Source: CAWFKW01 sp963816535
Lineage (GTDB): Bacteria; Bacteroidota; Ignavibacteria; Tepidaquicellales; OLB5
Length of the DNA stretch: 64,000 nucleotides
Direction: 5' to 3'
NCBI GenBank assembly: GCA_963816535.1
Contig: CAWFKW010000007.1
Span: 62,001 to 126,000 of the forward strand
The translations under genes were made by a program, and so were the position numbers. Every line of letters starts with the position of its first letter. The stretch's first letter is position 1. Below the pieces are notes generated by a model. It worked only from the letters and a program-made list of their open reading frames with translations. It did no database searches and was not told where the DNA came from. This document shows, piece by piece, positions 43,374 to 52,138 of this stretch.

Positions 43374-43420
43374 CAAAAAAGGGAAATAGCTTCACAATGA
43401 TGTGAAGCATAATTCCCTTT
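43374..43420 (-). terminator. Terminator-like hairpin in the leader of the glycine-zipper gene
   Basis: Minus strand: AAAGGGAA, internal loop, GCTTCACA-TCAT-TGTGAAGC, then TTCCCTTT and TTTTGTT. A stem of 8+8 bp with a T-run fits an intrinsic terminator, but it lies between a promoter-like box and the start codon 22 nt downstream, so it could attenuate or cap the message rather than end another transcript. Confidence 0.75.
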
Positions 43421-43427
43421 GGTTACA

Positions 43428-43435
43428 CAAATATA
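43428..43435 (-). promoter_or_regulatory. Bacteroidetes-type -7 box (TATATTTG)
   Basis: TATATTTG on the minus strand fits TAnnTTTG. The -33 region (CTTTTTC) is a weak match to TTTG. A transcript from here would begin about at 43420, at the foot of the hairpin above. Confidence 0.5.
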
Positions 43436-43440
43436 ATTAA

Positions 43441-43809
43441 ATATTTAGAAAAAGGGAGAAAAAAAATACCGTGATTACGTTAATTGGGATAATTGGTTAA
43501 ATAGTAAAAAAAAATTCACAAGGCACGAAGACACAAAGTGGCGATTAATAAAATACGGCATCTATCGTCCCATTAGAGCAGCAATTTCGTAGGGCTGAAA
43601 TTTATCCTCTATTAAAATTTAAATTATTAGATTCCCGATCCCGCCTAACAAAACGGCGGGCAGGCGAGTCGGGAATGACAAGCAAAACAACCTGTAACTT
43701 GTAACCTGTAACTTGTAACCTGCGACTGGTTTCATCATTTAATCCGCAATCGACATTCCGCAATCCGAAATCGAGAGATTGCTTCGTCGCTGGCGCTCCC
43801 CGCAAATTG
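43441..43809. repeat. Repeat-rich space upstream of the glycine-zipper genes
   Basis: In order: an aaTTCACAAGGCACGAAGACACAAAG element (about 43510-43540), CCCGATCCCGCC…GGCGGGcaggcgagtCGGG (about 43630-43672) and tandem CTGTAACTTGTAAC words (43690-43726). A frame runs through all this on the minus strand but is not coding. Confidence 0.65.
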
Positions 43810-45756
43810 TTACTCTTCGTCTTCGCGCAAATGCTCAAGCGTTGAAAAATCTTCAAGCGTGGTTGTATCTCCGGTGACTTTTCCCTGCGTTGCTATTTCA
43901 CGAAGCAGGCGCCGCATAATTTTGCCGCTGCGGGTTTTTGGCAAAGCTTCTGTAAAGCGAATTTCATCGGGCCTGGCCAGAGAGCCTATTTGTTTCACAA
44001 CCCATTCTTTCAGTTCTGAGTTAAGCTCATCGCTCGGTTTGTATTTGCTTTCAAGCGTTACAAAAGCAAATATCGCGCTGCCTTTCAGGTCGTCGGGCCT
44101 GCCGACCACAGCGCTTTCGGCGACTTTCGGGTGCGCGACCAGCGCCGATTCAACTTCCGCGGTCCCGATCCTGTGTCCGCTTACATTAATAACATCATCA
44201 ACTCTTCCCATTATCCAGAAGTACCCGTCTTTATCGCGCCGCGCGCCGTCGCCCGTGAAGTACACGCCTTTGAACTCGCTCCAGTACTGCTTCTTGTAGC
44301 GTTCATCATCGCCCCAGATAGTTCTCAGCATTGCGGGCCACGGATGCTTGCAAACAAAATAGCCGCCTTCGTTTACTTTAGCTTTATGCCCTTCTTTTGA
44401 AACCACTTCCATCTGGATGCCGAAGAACGGAAGCGTAGCGGTTCCCGGTTTTGTCGGCGTAGCGCCGGGCAGCGGCGTAACCATGATTGCTCCGGTTTCG
44501 GTCTGCCACCAGGTATCAACTATCGGGCATTTACCTTTGCCGATAACTTTATAATACCACATCCACGCTTCGGGATTAATGGGTTCGCCCACCGTTCCAA
44601 GAAGCCTGAGCGAATCTAATTTATGCCGAAGCGGCCATTCCTCCCCCCACTTAATGAATGCGCGTATAGCCGTAGGCGCAGTGTAGAAAATATTTACTTT
44701 GTACTTATCTATGATTTCCCAGAACCTGTCGGGATTCGGAAAATTCGGGGCGCCTTCGTACATTAAAGTAGTGGCGCCGTTTTGAAGCGGCCCGTAAATA
44801 ACATACGAGTGACCGGTCACCCATCCCGCATCGGCTGTGCACCAGTAAACGTCTTCATCTTTCAGGTCAAAAACGTATTTTGTAGTGATGTAAGTCATAA
44901 CCGAATAGCCGCCGGTTGTATGCAAAATTCCTTTTGGCTTACCGGTTGTGCCGCTGGTGTAGAGTATGTAAAGCGGGTGCTCCGAATCCAGCTGCTCGGC
45001 CGGGCAAACATCATCAACGCCCTGCATCAATTCATGATACCAGTGGTCGCGTCCGTAATGCATCTGTATTTCCTGCCCGGTGCGCTGAACAACAATAACA
45101 TTTTCAATTGTAGGACAATTGGGCATGGCCTCATCAACGTTTGCTTTCAGATTAATTATTGTTCCCCTGCGGTAACAACCGTCTGAGGTGATAACCATCT
45201 TCGCTTCGGCGTCGTTAATTCTGTCAACCAGCGCAGAGGCGGAGAATCCGCCGAACACTATAGAATGCACAGCGCCAATTCTGGTACAGGCGAGCATCGC
45301 AACGGCAATTTCAGGAATCATCGGCATGTAGATGCAGACCCTGTCGCCTTTCATGATTCCCATTTTCTTCAGCGCGTTCGAGAATTTACAGACCTGGCGG
45401 AAGAGTTCCTGGTAGGTCCAGGTAGCGGTTTCACCGTTTTCTCCTTCCCAGATAATTGCGGCTTTATTTCTGCGCCATGATGAAATGTGCCTATCGAGGC
45501 AGTTATAGCTCATGTTTATTTTGCCGCCGACAAACCACTTAGAGTGCGGGGCTTTCCAATCGAGAACCTTTTTCCATCTCCTGAACCAGTAAAGCTCTTC
45601 GGCAATTTTAGCCCAGAATTTTTCGGGATGTTTAATTGACTCCGCGTACATTTTTTTGTACTGGGCCATAGATTTAATATGCGCTCGCGCGGAAAACGGC
45701 GCCTTTGGCTTGAAAACTCTTTTTTCTCTTTCTAATGAAGTTATACGTTGGTCCAT
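43810..45756 (-). CDS. acs: Acetate--CoA ligase (acetyl-CoA synthetase)
   Basis: 648 residues, normal for AMP-forming Acs. Motifs: YTSGTTGKPKGILHT (P-loop), the TWWQTETGAIMVTPLP acetyl pocket, YFTGDGARRDKDGYFWIMGR and the acetylatable lysine in PKTRSGKIMRRLLRE. It converts acetate, ATP and CoA to acetyl-CoA in the cytosol. Single gene, with a 300-nt non-coding leader full of repeats. Confidence 0.97.
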   Translation of the reverse strand: MDQRITSLEREKRVFKPKAPFSARAHIKSMAQYKKMYAESIKHPEKFWAKIAEELYWFRRWKKVLDWKAPHSKWFVGGKINMSYNCLDRHISSWRRNKAAIIWEGENGETATWTYQELFRQVCKFSNALKKMGIMKGDRVCIYMPMIPEIAVAMLACTRIGAVHSIVFGGFSASALVDRINDAEAKMVITSDGCYRRGTIINLKANVDEAMPNCPTIENVIVVQRTGQEIQMHYGRDHWYHELMQGVDDVCPAEQLDSEHPLYILYTSGTTGKPKGILHTTGGYSVMTYITTKYVFDLKDEDVYWCTADAGWVTGHSYVIYGPLQNGATTLMYEGAPNFPNPDRFWEIIDKYKVNIFYTAPTAIRAFIKWGEEWPLRHKLDSLRLLGTVGEPINPEAWMWYYKVIGKGKCPIVDTWWQTETGAIMVTPLPGATPTKPGTATLPFFGIQMEVVSKEGHKAKVNEGGYFVCKHPWPAMLRTIWGDDERYKKQYWSEFKGVYFTGDGARRDKDGYFWIMGRVDDVINVSGHRIGTAEVESALVAHPKVAESAVVGRPDDLKGSAIFAFVTLESKYKPSDELNSELKEWVVKQIGSLARPDEIRFTEALPKTRSGKIMRRLLREIATQGKVTGDTTTLEDFSTLEHLREDEE

Positions 45757-46065
45757 AAAATATTCAGTAATAGTTTAATTGAAGTGAAAGTAAGCAATAA
45801 TACGGGGTTTTTGTAAAAGTTTCCAGAGATTAGCAGATTATTGAGACTTGGTTTTAGCCAAGCCGAAATCCCGCTTGCGGGATCAGATTGAAGATTATCA
45901 GATTGAAGATTATTAGATTGAAGATTAAGGAGATGGGTCTATACTAAAACTCAGACCACCCCTAACCCCCTTCTTATAAAAGGAGGTGGGAACAATTTCT
46001 AAACTATTTTTTATTTTTGTTTCAATTCGTAGCACGAACTTAAAGTCGTGCCACGAAGCTTGTAA
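45757..46065. repeat. Intergenic repeats between acs and a secreted protein
   Basis: Includes TTGGTTTTAGCCAA (about 45848-45861), CCCGCTTGCGGG (45870-45881), three tandem copies of a 15-bp unit CAGATTGAAGATTAT (45884-45927) and GCACGAACTTAAAGTCGTGC (about 46032-46051). No gene. Confidence 0.75.
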
Positions 46066-46920
46066 TTATTTATCGCCGGCTTTTTTAATTGGGTCCACGG
46101 TTTGATCTATGCAATTGCTTCCGAATTCTTTTTTGGACCACTCGGACCTTACAGTTAAGCAAAGGTGATAATCACCTGGCGGAAACACACCGCTTGCAAG
46201 TATCGAGTCTCTTTTTTGTTCCATTTTGAAACGGTTCCAGACAGAATGTTTCCAGGTTGATGACACGTCCTGCGTTTCACCCGGTTTAATGCTGAACGCG
46301 CGGGAGCAAGCTTCGAGCATAGTTTCGCCATCATAAGTCAGAATGATATACACTTCGACAATTTGTTTAAACTTTGATTTATTAGTAATCGTAGAATTCC
46401 ACAGGTCATCAAGCGCTAATTGTCCTTTTGGCGGCTGTTTGGCTTTAATTTCCAGGACGGCATCATTCTCGTAATTATCGACTGTGTGATTGACGCATGT
46501 ATTCCCAAGCGGATTATTAAAATCCGGCTGGTTCTTTGTATTTGCCGCATACGCCGTCATGCAGATCTTATAATCGCCGATCAGGAAATCATTTTCGCGT
46601 ATTATCATGCCTTCTTTAATATTGCTGTACCAGCCTTTCAGCGGCGGCTCTTCGAATTTTAGATCAATGTCGATCGATTCACCGGAAGCAATTGAATAAT
46701 TTTTAGTCGAGCTTTTATATAACAATGTATCGTTATATGTTACGTCTAATGTAAAGCAAACATTTTGATTGTCCTTACCTTTGTTTACCGCGTCAAACTT
46801 CCATAGGTCGTTTCCGTTAAGCGTTCCTTTTGGAAAATCTTTAAATTTGATCTCGATCTGCGAATATGATACTGCAGCAAACATTACAAACAATAAAAGA
46901 AATGATAATACTTTTTTCAT
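46066..46920 (-). CDS. Secreted protein with two homologous domains
   Basis: 284 residues; signal peptide ends AVSYSQ-I. Two consecutive homologous halves follow: (1) about 20-155, IKFKDFPKGTLNGNDLWKFD … GNTCVNHTV; (2) about 160-280, IKAKQPPKGQLALDDLWNST … GSNCIDQTVD. Each has the PKGxLxxxDLW opening and a final Cys, suggesting disulphide-capped Ig-like sandwiches. It is an internal duplication. Function unknown. Confidence 0.83.
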   Translation of the reverse strand: MKKVLSFLLLFVMFAAVSYSQIEIKFKDFPKGTLNGNDLWKFDAVNKGKDNQNVCFTLDVTYNDTLLYKSSTKNYSIASGESIDIDLKFEEPPLKGWYSNIKEGMIIRENDFLIGDYKICMTAYAANTKNQPDFNNPLGNTCVNHTVDNYENDAVLEIKAKQPPKGQLALDDLWNSTITNKSKFKQIVEVYIILTYDGETMLEACSRAFSIKPGETQDVSSTWKHSVWNRFKMEQKRDSILASGVFPPGDYHLCLTVRSEWSKKEFGSNCIDQTVDPIKKAGDK

Positions 46921-47003
46921 GACAATTGCCGGTTAGTTAGATTACGAATTTTTAGAATCTGTAAACATAACGCCTTTTTGCAAGAAATTCAATAACTTAC
47001 AAT

Positions 47004-47037
47004 AAAAAACCTGCCTCCGTAATGTCAGAAGCAGGTT
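47004..47037 (-). terminator. Rho-independent terminator of the 47097-47810 gene
   Basis: Minus strand: AACCTGCTTC (stem) - loop - GAGGCAGGTT followed by TTTTATTG. Ten-bp stem, 60 nt after the stop codon. Confidence 0.85.
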
Positions 47038-47096
47038 AACAATTATTATGATTTTTAATCGAATATATTCATCCGGAGCTGTACAAAATTGAACAT

Positions 47097-47810
47097 CTAG
47101 TAATCCCGATAAATATAATCAGAAAGCCGTTCCGGCTGCGGTCCGCCGTTATAATACCATTTAGCGCTCGCGTTAGGCTCGGTGTTTGATTCAGAAATTT
47201 TGGTTGGCTGTCCTCCATAGACATCGGTATAGAGAATGACCACTTTGTTCCAGCATGCCAGTCCGTTGACCGAGGCATTTACCGTATCGTGAATCAATGA
47301 ACCGCATACACTTGTACCGTTCAGTGTAAATGCTACAGTAGAATAAACAAAAGCATCGACAAATTCGCCTGCTGCATACCCGTTTGTATCGTAATTACTT
47401 CTAAGCAGCGCTCCTATCTGCGTATTAGTACTGTCATAAACTTCAAAAAAGGCGACGGCTAGTTTTGCGCCTGCGGGATAGGTGATAGTGGGATGGCAAG
47501 TCGTATCAACGACAGGAGTCAGCAAGCCTCCGGCAGGAGGGGTGGTAAGATTTATGGAAAAGGCTCCCGTTGAATTGATCGTGCCGGTATCAACAACATA
47601 CCTGTTCGTATGCGAGTAGTCATAAACGGCAAGATACAAATATACTTTACCAGTATGCGTCCAGTTAAAGATCTGGCCGCTCAGGCTTGTCACACAACTG
47701 CCGCCGCTGTTAGTAGTGGTAGTGTTTGTGGTGGTGTCACTGTTGCAGGAATATACAATAACTAACGCAACAAGCGCCACTAAAGCCGCAAAATGAATGG
47801 TTGTCTTCAT
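47097..47810 (-). CDS. Lipoprotein of unknown function
   Basis: 237 residues. Signal peptide of 21 residues ends with lipobox IVYSC (Cys22), then a threonine/serine-rich linker (NSDTTTNTTTTNSGG). The rest is beta-rich; one domain is likely (LSGQIFNWTHTGKVYLYLAV … NGTSVCGSLIHDTVN), with several cysteines. Own terminator. Function unknown. Confidence 0.82.
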   Translation of the reverse strand: MKTTIHFAALVALVALVIVYSCNSDTTTNTTTTNSGGSCVTSLSGQIFNWTHTGKVYLYLAVYDYSHTNRYVVDTGTINSTGAFSINLTTPPAGGLLTPVVDTTCHPTITYPAGAKLAVAFFEVYDSTNTQIGALLRSNYDTNGYAAGEFVDAFVYSTVAFTLNGTSVCGSLIHDTVNASVNGLACWNKVVILYTDVYGGQPTKISESNTEPNASAKWYYNGGPQPERLSDYIYRDY

Positions 47811-47971
47811 TTTATTCCTTTGTTTAATTGATAAAAAACTGCTTATTGACTTAGCGCAAATTTAACACATTTAAATTTTACAAACATTTCTGAATTGAAA
47901 CAGTTTAGAAGCTGACCTCTTTATAATATCTCCACCTTATTAGTAAGGGGGAGACGAAAAAGAGCTTTCCC

Positions 47972-49960
47972 CTATTTAATAAGCATCATTTTCCTCGTTT
48001 GAACGTAACCATCAGTACGCATAGTATAAAAATAAACGCCCGATGGATAATCAGCCGCGTTCCATTGGATCTCATACGAGCCCTGCTGTAGCTGCGAATT
48101 TACAAGTTCCGCAACTTTCTTTCCGGTAATGTCATAGACTGTAACTTTTACAAAACCGGTCTTAACTACCTGCAAACCAATTTTAGTTGAAGGATTAAAC
48201 GGATTAGGATAATTTTGCTTCAAACTAAAACCACCAGGAACATCCTGCGATATATTCCTGACTGAAACCAAAGTTGAAGTAAGATCTAATGTCAGAGTCC
48301 ATGCATTCAAAGTTCCGGTGTGTCCCGTGGTTCTGTCATATACTTTCAGTATCCATGCGCCTGAGGGATCGAAGTTAATAAACTGTGAGAGCGGTTTGGT
48401 TGGCCTGAAATTTCCAGTAAATGGAGGCGCTCCGTTTGAAATTAAAGTTAATGATGAATCACTTAGAGCTGTGCCAATAAAATTAGCCCCGCTTCCGCCA
48501 AGCTGATATATTAATGTATCTGTATTGGTAAAATGTAATAATGATATTTCAAGGTCTCCGTCATTTGGATAAATAATTGTATCAATTGAAACATTAACGT
48601 ACGAAACATAATAAGAAGATAGATCGCTGCCGGCGACTGTTATTGTATCCAGCGTACTTTGGTTTCCCTGAATTATTCCATTCAAATTACTGTGAGAGTT
48701 TACTAAAATATAATTCGAGGGTACAAAGACCCAGACCGCCCCGGCATTTGTATTATCGGCGACCCCGCCATCTAAAACGGTAACCCCGTCTGACGAAATA
48801 GCAACAGATGTGCCCTGCCCCGAAAATCCGATTGCGCCTGTGCCGGCAAGTTTTGAACCAAACTGCGACCAAACGTTGCCGCTGCGGGTAAAAGACCAGA
48901 TTGCGCCTGCTCCGCTATTATCTGCAGGGCCGCCGGCAACAAAAGTATTGCCGTCTGAAGAAATTGATACTGAAAGACCTAACTGGGGAGAACCATTCGC
49001 TCCGGCTCCGGTAAGTTTGGGACCCTGTTGATACCACAGACTGCCGCTCCGGGTAAATACCCAGACAGCCCCTGCATTATTATTATCATGGAAGGCGCCG
49101 ACTATTGTTGTATTTCCATCAGAAGATGTTGCGACTGAAATCCCCTGCCCTGACATTCCACTACCTCCTTCGCCAACAAGCCTTGAGCCCTGCTGTTCCC
49201 ATGCGCCGGACGTTCTGGTGAATACCCAAACCGCTCCTGTCTGGTTATTGTCATATGGTCCGCCTTCTATAGCGGTATTCCCGTTTGCAGAAATTGCAAC
49301 CGAACTTCCCTGAGAAGCGCTTCCAACAGCTCCTGTTCCAATAAGCTTAGAACCCTGTTGAGTCCATACTCCCCCATTTCTGACAAATATCCAAACCGCC
49401 CCGGTGTTAGATTGATCATAAGAACCGCCTTCAATAATTGTATTACCATCAGAAGATATAGCAACAGAATATCCCTGCTGTGAATTAATTCCGCCGGTGC
49501 CTGCATGCTTTGTACCCTGTTGAGTCCACACGCCCGCAGATCGGGTAAAGATCCATATTGCTCCCAGGTATCCGTTATCTCCAATCCCACCTTCTACAAC
49601 TGTATTTCCGTCAGAAGATATAGCAACCGAGTAACCCTGGTAGCCAGTTCCAACAACTCCAGTTCCAACAAGTTTAGCGCCTTGCTGAGTCCAGACGCCG
49701 CCGCTTCGTGTGTAAATCCAGATGGCTCCGGCAAATCCATTATCGCCAAAGCCGCCAACGACAGCGGTATTGCCGTCTGCTGAAATTGCAACTGAGTTGC
49801 CTTGATCAGTATTCCCTATTCCTTCGGAACCAACCAGTTTAGGACCCTGCTGAATAAATTGTGCATAAAGTAAGTTTGGGATAAAGATTCCGGCTAAGAG
49901 CAAGATAACCAATAATTTTTCTTTACCCGATAAAAATCGGGAGTTGTTGTTGTTTGCCAT
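47972..49960 (-). CDS. T9SS type A cargo: FG-GAP-like repeats, P-domain, sorting signal
   Basis: 662 residues. Signal region MANNNNSRFLSGKEKLL precedes a hydrophobic core ending LLYAQ-F; codons 7-13 coincide with a CCCGATTTTTATCGGG palindrome. About seven repeats of VAISxDGNTxxxGGxxDN…GAxWxFTRSGGVWTQQGxKLxG lie at 40-400. Residues about 420-570 are a P-domain-like sandwich and the end is a T9SS CTD (SLKQNYPNPFNPSTKIGLQ … GVYFYTMRTDGYVQTRKMMLIK). AAAGGAG site; divergent from the 50326 gene. Confidence 0.92.
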   Translation of the reverse strand: MANNNNSRFLSGKEKLLVILLLAGIFIPNLLYAQFIQQGPKLVGSEGIGNTDQGNSVAISADGNTAVVGGFGDNGFAGAIWIYTRSGGVWTQQGAKLVGTGVVGTGYQGYSVAISSDGNTVVEGGIGDNGYLGAIWIFTRSAGVWTQQGTKHAGTGGINSQQGYSVAISSDGNTIIEGGSYDQSNTGAVWIFVRNGGVWTQQGSKLIGTGAVGSASQGSSVAISANGNTAIEGGPYDNNQTGAVWVFTRTSGAWEQQGSRLVGEGGSGMSGQGISVATSSDGNTTIVGAFHDNNNAGAVWVFTRSGSLWYQQGPKLTGAGANGSPQLGLSVSISSDGNTFVAGGPADNSGAGAIWSFTRSGNVWSQFGSKLAGTGAIGFSGQGTSVAISSDGVTVLDGGVADNTNAGAVWVFVPSNYILVNSHSNLNGIIQGNQSTLDTITVAGSDLSSYYVSYVNVSIDTIIYPNDGDLEISLLHFTNTDTLIYQLGGSGANFIGTALSDSSLTLISNGAPPFTGNFRPTKPLSQFINFDPSGAWILKVYDRTTGHTGTLNAWTLTLDLTSTLVSVRNISQDVPGGFSLKQNYPNPFNPSTKIGLQVVKTGFVKVTVYDITGKKVAELVNSQLQQGSYEIQWNAADYPSGVYFYTMRTDGYVQTRKMMLIK

Positions 49961-50035
49961 TATGAAATTCTCCTTTGGTTTATTTTTTTAAAACTTCAAA
50001 TTACGTTCTTAAGCAGAAAGTAATTGCGTTTCTAA

Positions 50036-50165
50036 CAGGCTTTAAACTCCCATCCGTCACGTAAAAACCGGTATAGGAGTTTTGCCTGCCCACTGTGAGA
50101 TGGGAATTAAAATAGAAAAGTCAGTTACGAAGGTTTTTTCTCACAGTGTCTTTTAACGTGACGTA
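50036..50165. other. Interleaved inverted repeats (element C) upstream of a paralogue gene
   Basis: Arm a TCCCATC (50048-50054) pairs with GATGGGA (50099-50105); arm b, CGTCACGTAAAA (50055-50066), follows a directly and pairs with TTTTaACGTGACG (50151-50163). A further hairpin AAACTCC (50044-50050)/GGAGTTT (50076-50082) with flanking CAGGC/GCCTG, and CACTGTGAGA (50091-50100)/TCTCACAGTG (50139-50148), are also perfect. Order a-b-a'-b' as in element A. The right edge is 161 nt before the 50326 start. Confidence 0.74.
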
Positions 50166-50325
50166 AAATACAGTTTGCAACCAACTCAATCCAAAGAAAC
50201 TTTTAAAAGGTTGTCGGAAAAAGTCATTGATTGTGTAGCTGGTAAATGACCCTAAATAATTACGTTTTGAAGTATTTTCTTAAAAAAGAACAACTTAAAT
50301 TATCGGAAAATAAACGGCATGTTAA

Positions 50326-51786
50326 ATGTATAATTCCCGGTTAGTGGAGCTTTTAAAAACTCTCTCGGTTTATGAGCTGAATCGATTTGAGAAATTTGTT
50401 GCGTCGCCTTTTTTCAACATGAATGAAGAAATAACCGCTTTATTCAGGATCCTGAAAAAGTACAGTCCTAACTACGAACATAAAAACATATCGAAGGAGA
50501 AAGTTTTTAAGGCGATTTTTCCGGAACAAAAATATAACGATAAAAAACTAAGGTACCTTTCTTCCGGAGCGCTGAAGCTTGCAGTCGAATTCCTTGGGGA
50601 GTTAAATTACAGGCAGGACATATTCGGAACAAATATCTATTCCATCAAAGAATTAATTGAAAGAAAACAAATAAGGATCGCGGAAAAAAAAATTGCCGAA
50701 GCCGGGAAAAATCTGACCCCGACAAATTATCCCAACGAAGTATACTATTATAACAAACACTTGCTTAAAAGCCAGAGTAACTATCTGGCCCTTACTCAGA
50801 ATAAGACCCTGAAACCTGATGATCTGGTGCAAGAGGGGGAAAACATTATTCTCTTACTATTCGTTGTTCTTATGCAAACGACTTATAACTTATCAATTAT
50901 GGAGAACACTTATAATCTCAACAACCCGAATAATATTATTACCGACTTTCTCTCGTCTATTAATATCGACGAGTTTATACAAAAAGCATCATTATCGAAA
51001 CAAAGCGCTACCAGGATATACGAGCTTTATCACAATATGATGCAGCTTAAACGGGAACCGCTGAAAGACGAGCCATTTAAGAAACTAAAAGCTTCTTTGG
51101 AATATTACCTGGGCATACTGAACAAACAGGACCAGTATAATTTATTTATGGCTCTTGAATCATTTTGCGCGTACCGGATATTAAAGGGGGGTTCGAACTT
51201 CAAAAAAGAAAAATTTGAGCTTTTAAAACAATCGCTCCGCTATAATATACTCTCTCCTTCTCAAAGCGGATTTTTCCCAACCGCTGATTTCAGGAATTTT
51301 GTTATAGAAGGCGTTGATGCAGGAGAGTTTGACTGGGCAGAAGAATTCGTTAAAAATTATATTCACAAGGTTGATGCAAAACAAAAAGAAAATATATTGA
51401 ATCTTAGTTATGCGACTATAAATTTCGGAAAGAAAAAATACGACATTGCAATTGATAATCTTTCACGGATAACGGCCGGCAATGTTTTTTTCAAGTATGA
51501 CATTAAGAGCTTTATGCTGAAAATTTATTATGAAATGAACCTTATAGAACCTGCATATGAACTGATTGATACTTACAGGCATTTTCTGAAAACAAATACA
51601 TCCCTCTCGAAAAGAAGGAAAGATTCGGTTTTGAACTTCATAAGATTCACAAACCTGTTAATAAAAATTAAAAACGGGGATAATTCAGTTAGTTACGATC
51701 AGTTAAAAAAAGATATTGCCGAAACAGGGTGGATAACGAACAAAGAATGGCTGCTTGAAAAGCTGGATGAGGCATTTAAGCGGTGA
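50326..51786 (+). CDS. Hypothetical protein, 486 aa (three-copy family, copy 3)
   Basis: MYNSRLVELLKTLSVYELNR and FVASPFFNMNEEITALFRIL align with the starts of the genes at 32333 and 37767. Near the end, LIDTYRHFLKTNTSLS matches copy 1 (FDSYRHFLKTNHMIP) and copy 2 (IDSFRHYLQREKLIT). Helical, soluble in appearance, no export signal. Lengths 480/488/486 show that all three copies are intact. A dead T9SS gene lies just downstream on the other strand. Confidence 0.86.
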   Translation: MYNSRLVELLKTLSVYELNRFEKFVASPFFNMNEEITALFRILKKYSPNYEHKNISKEKVFKAIFPEQKYNDKKLRYLSSGALKLAVEFLGELNYRQDIFGTNIYSIKELIERKQIRIAEKKIAEAGKNLTPTNYPNEVYYYNKHLLKSQSNYLALTQNKTLKPDDLVQEGENIILLLFVVLMQTTYNLSIMENTYNLNNPNNIITDFLSSINIDEFIQKASLSKQSATRIYELYHNMMQLKREPLKDEPFKKLKASLEYYLGILNKQDQYNLFMALESFCAYRILKGGSNFKKEKFELLKQSLRYNILSPSQSGFFPTADFRNFVIEGVDAGEFDWAEEFVKNYIHKVDAKQKENILNLSYATINFGKKKYDIAIDNLSRITAGNVFFKYDIKSFMLKIYYEMNLIEPAYELIDTYRHFLKTNTSLSKRRKDSVLNFIRFTNLLIKIKNGDNSVSYDQLKKDIAETGWITNKEWLLEKLDEAFKR

Positions 51787-51797
51787 ATGCGCCATAT

Positions 51798-52090
51798 TTA
51801 TTTTGTCAGAACCATTTTTTTTGCTTCGTAAAAGTTTTCAGCAGACAACATGTACAAATATATTCCGCTGAAATATTTTGTTCCCTAAAAATCAGCTTCG
51901 TATGTTCCGGGCGCCAAAGGCTGATTTATGAGCGTTGTCATTTCACGGCCAAGTAAATCGTAAATTGCCAGATTTACTCCCTTTCCACCTGATTGCTGCG
52001 GGATATCGAACCGGATCTTTTAATGAAAGGCTAAGCTTCAATCTTTCGTTTAGGTTATGGGAATGCCATTATTTCCGGAACTAATAAGCA
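51798..52090 (-). pseudogene. Decayed C-terminus of a T9SS cargo gene
   Basis: Minus-strand translation gives SSGNNGIPIT, several stops, then KIRFDIPQQSGGKGVNLAIY, DLLGREMTTLINQPLAPGTY, EADF-stop-GTKYFSG and IYLYMLSAENFYEAKKMVLT with a final K. This is a classic sorting domain with a TAG (51885-51887) in it. The part between SSGNN… and KIRF has lost the QNYPNPFNP region. The rest of the gene is gone. Confidence 0.85.
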
Positions 52091-52138
52091 AAAATTAAGT
52101 AAGTTTAATATAATTGATTATTATTTACTTTTGAGAAT

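Noticed and set aside
43602..43856. 84-codon open frame on the minus strand
   Set aside because: It runs through tandem CTGTAACTTGTAAC words and a palindrome and overlaps the acs stop. Not protein-like.
32333..50326. Retron or diversity-generating retroelement, given structured elements before a gene and a four-helix-bundle gene nearby
   Set aside because: No reverse transcriptase motif (no xADD box) in the three proteins or anywhere in the window.
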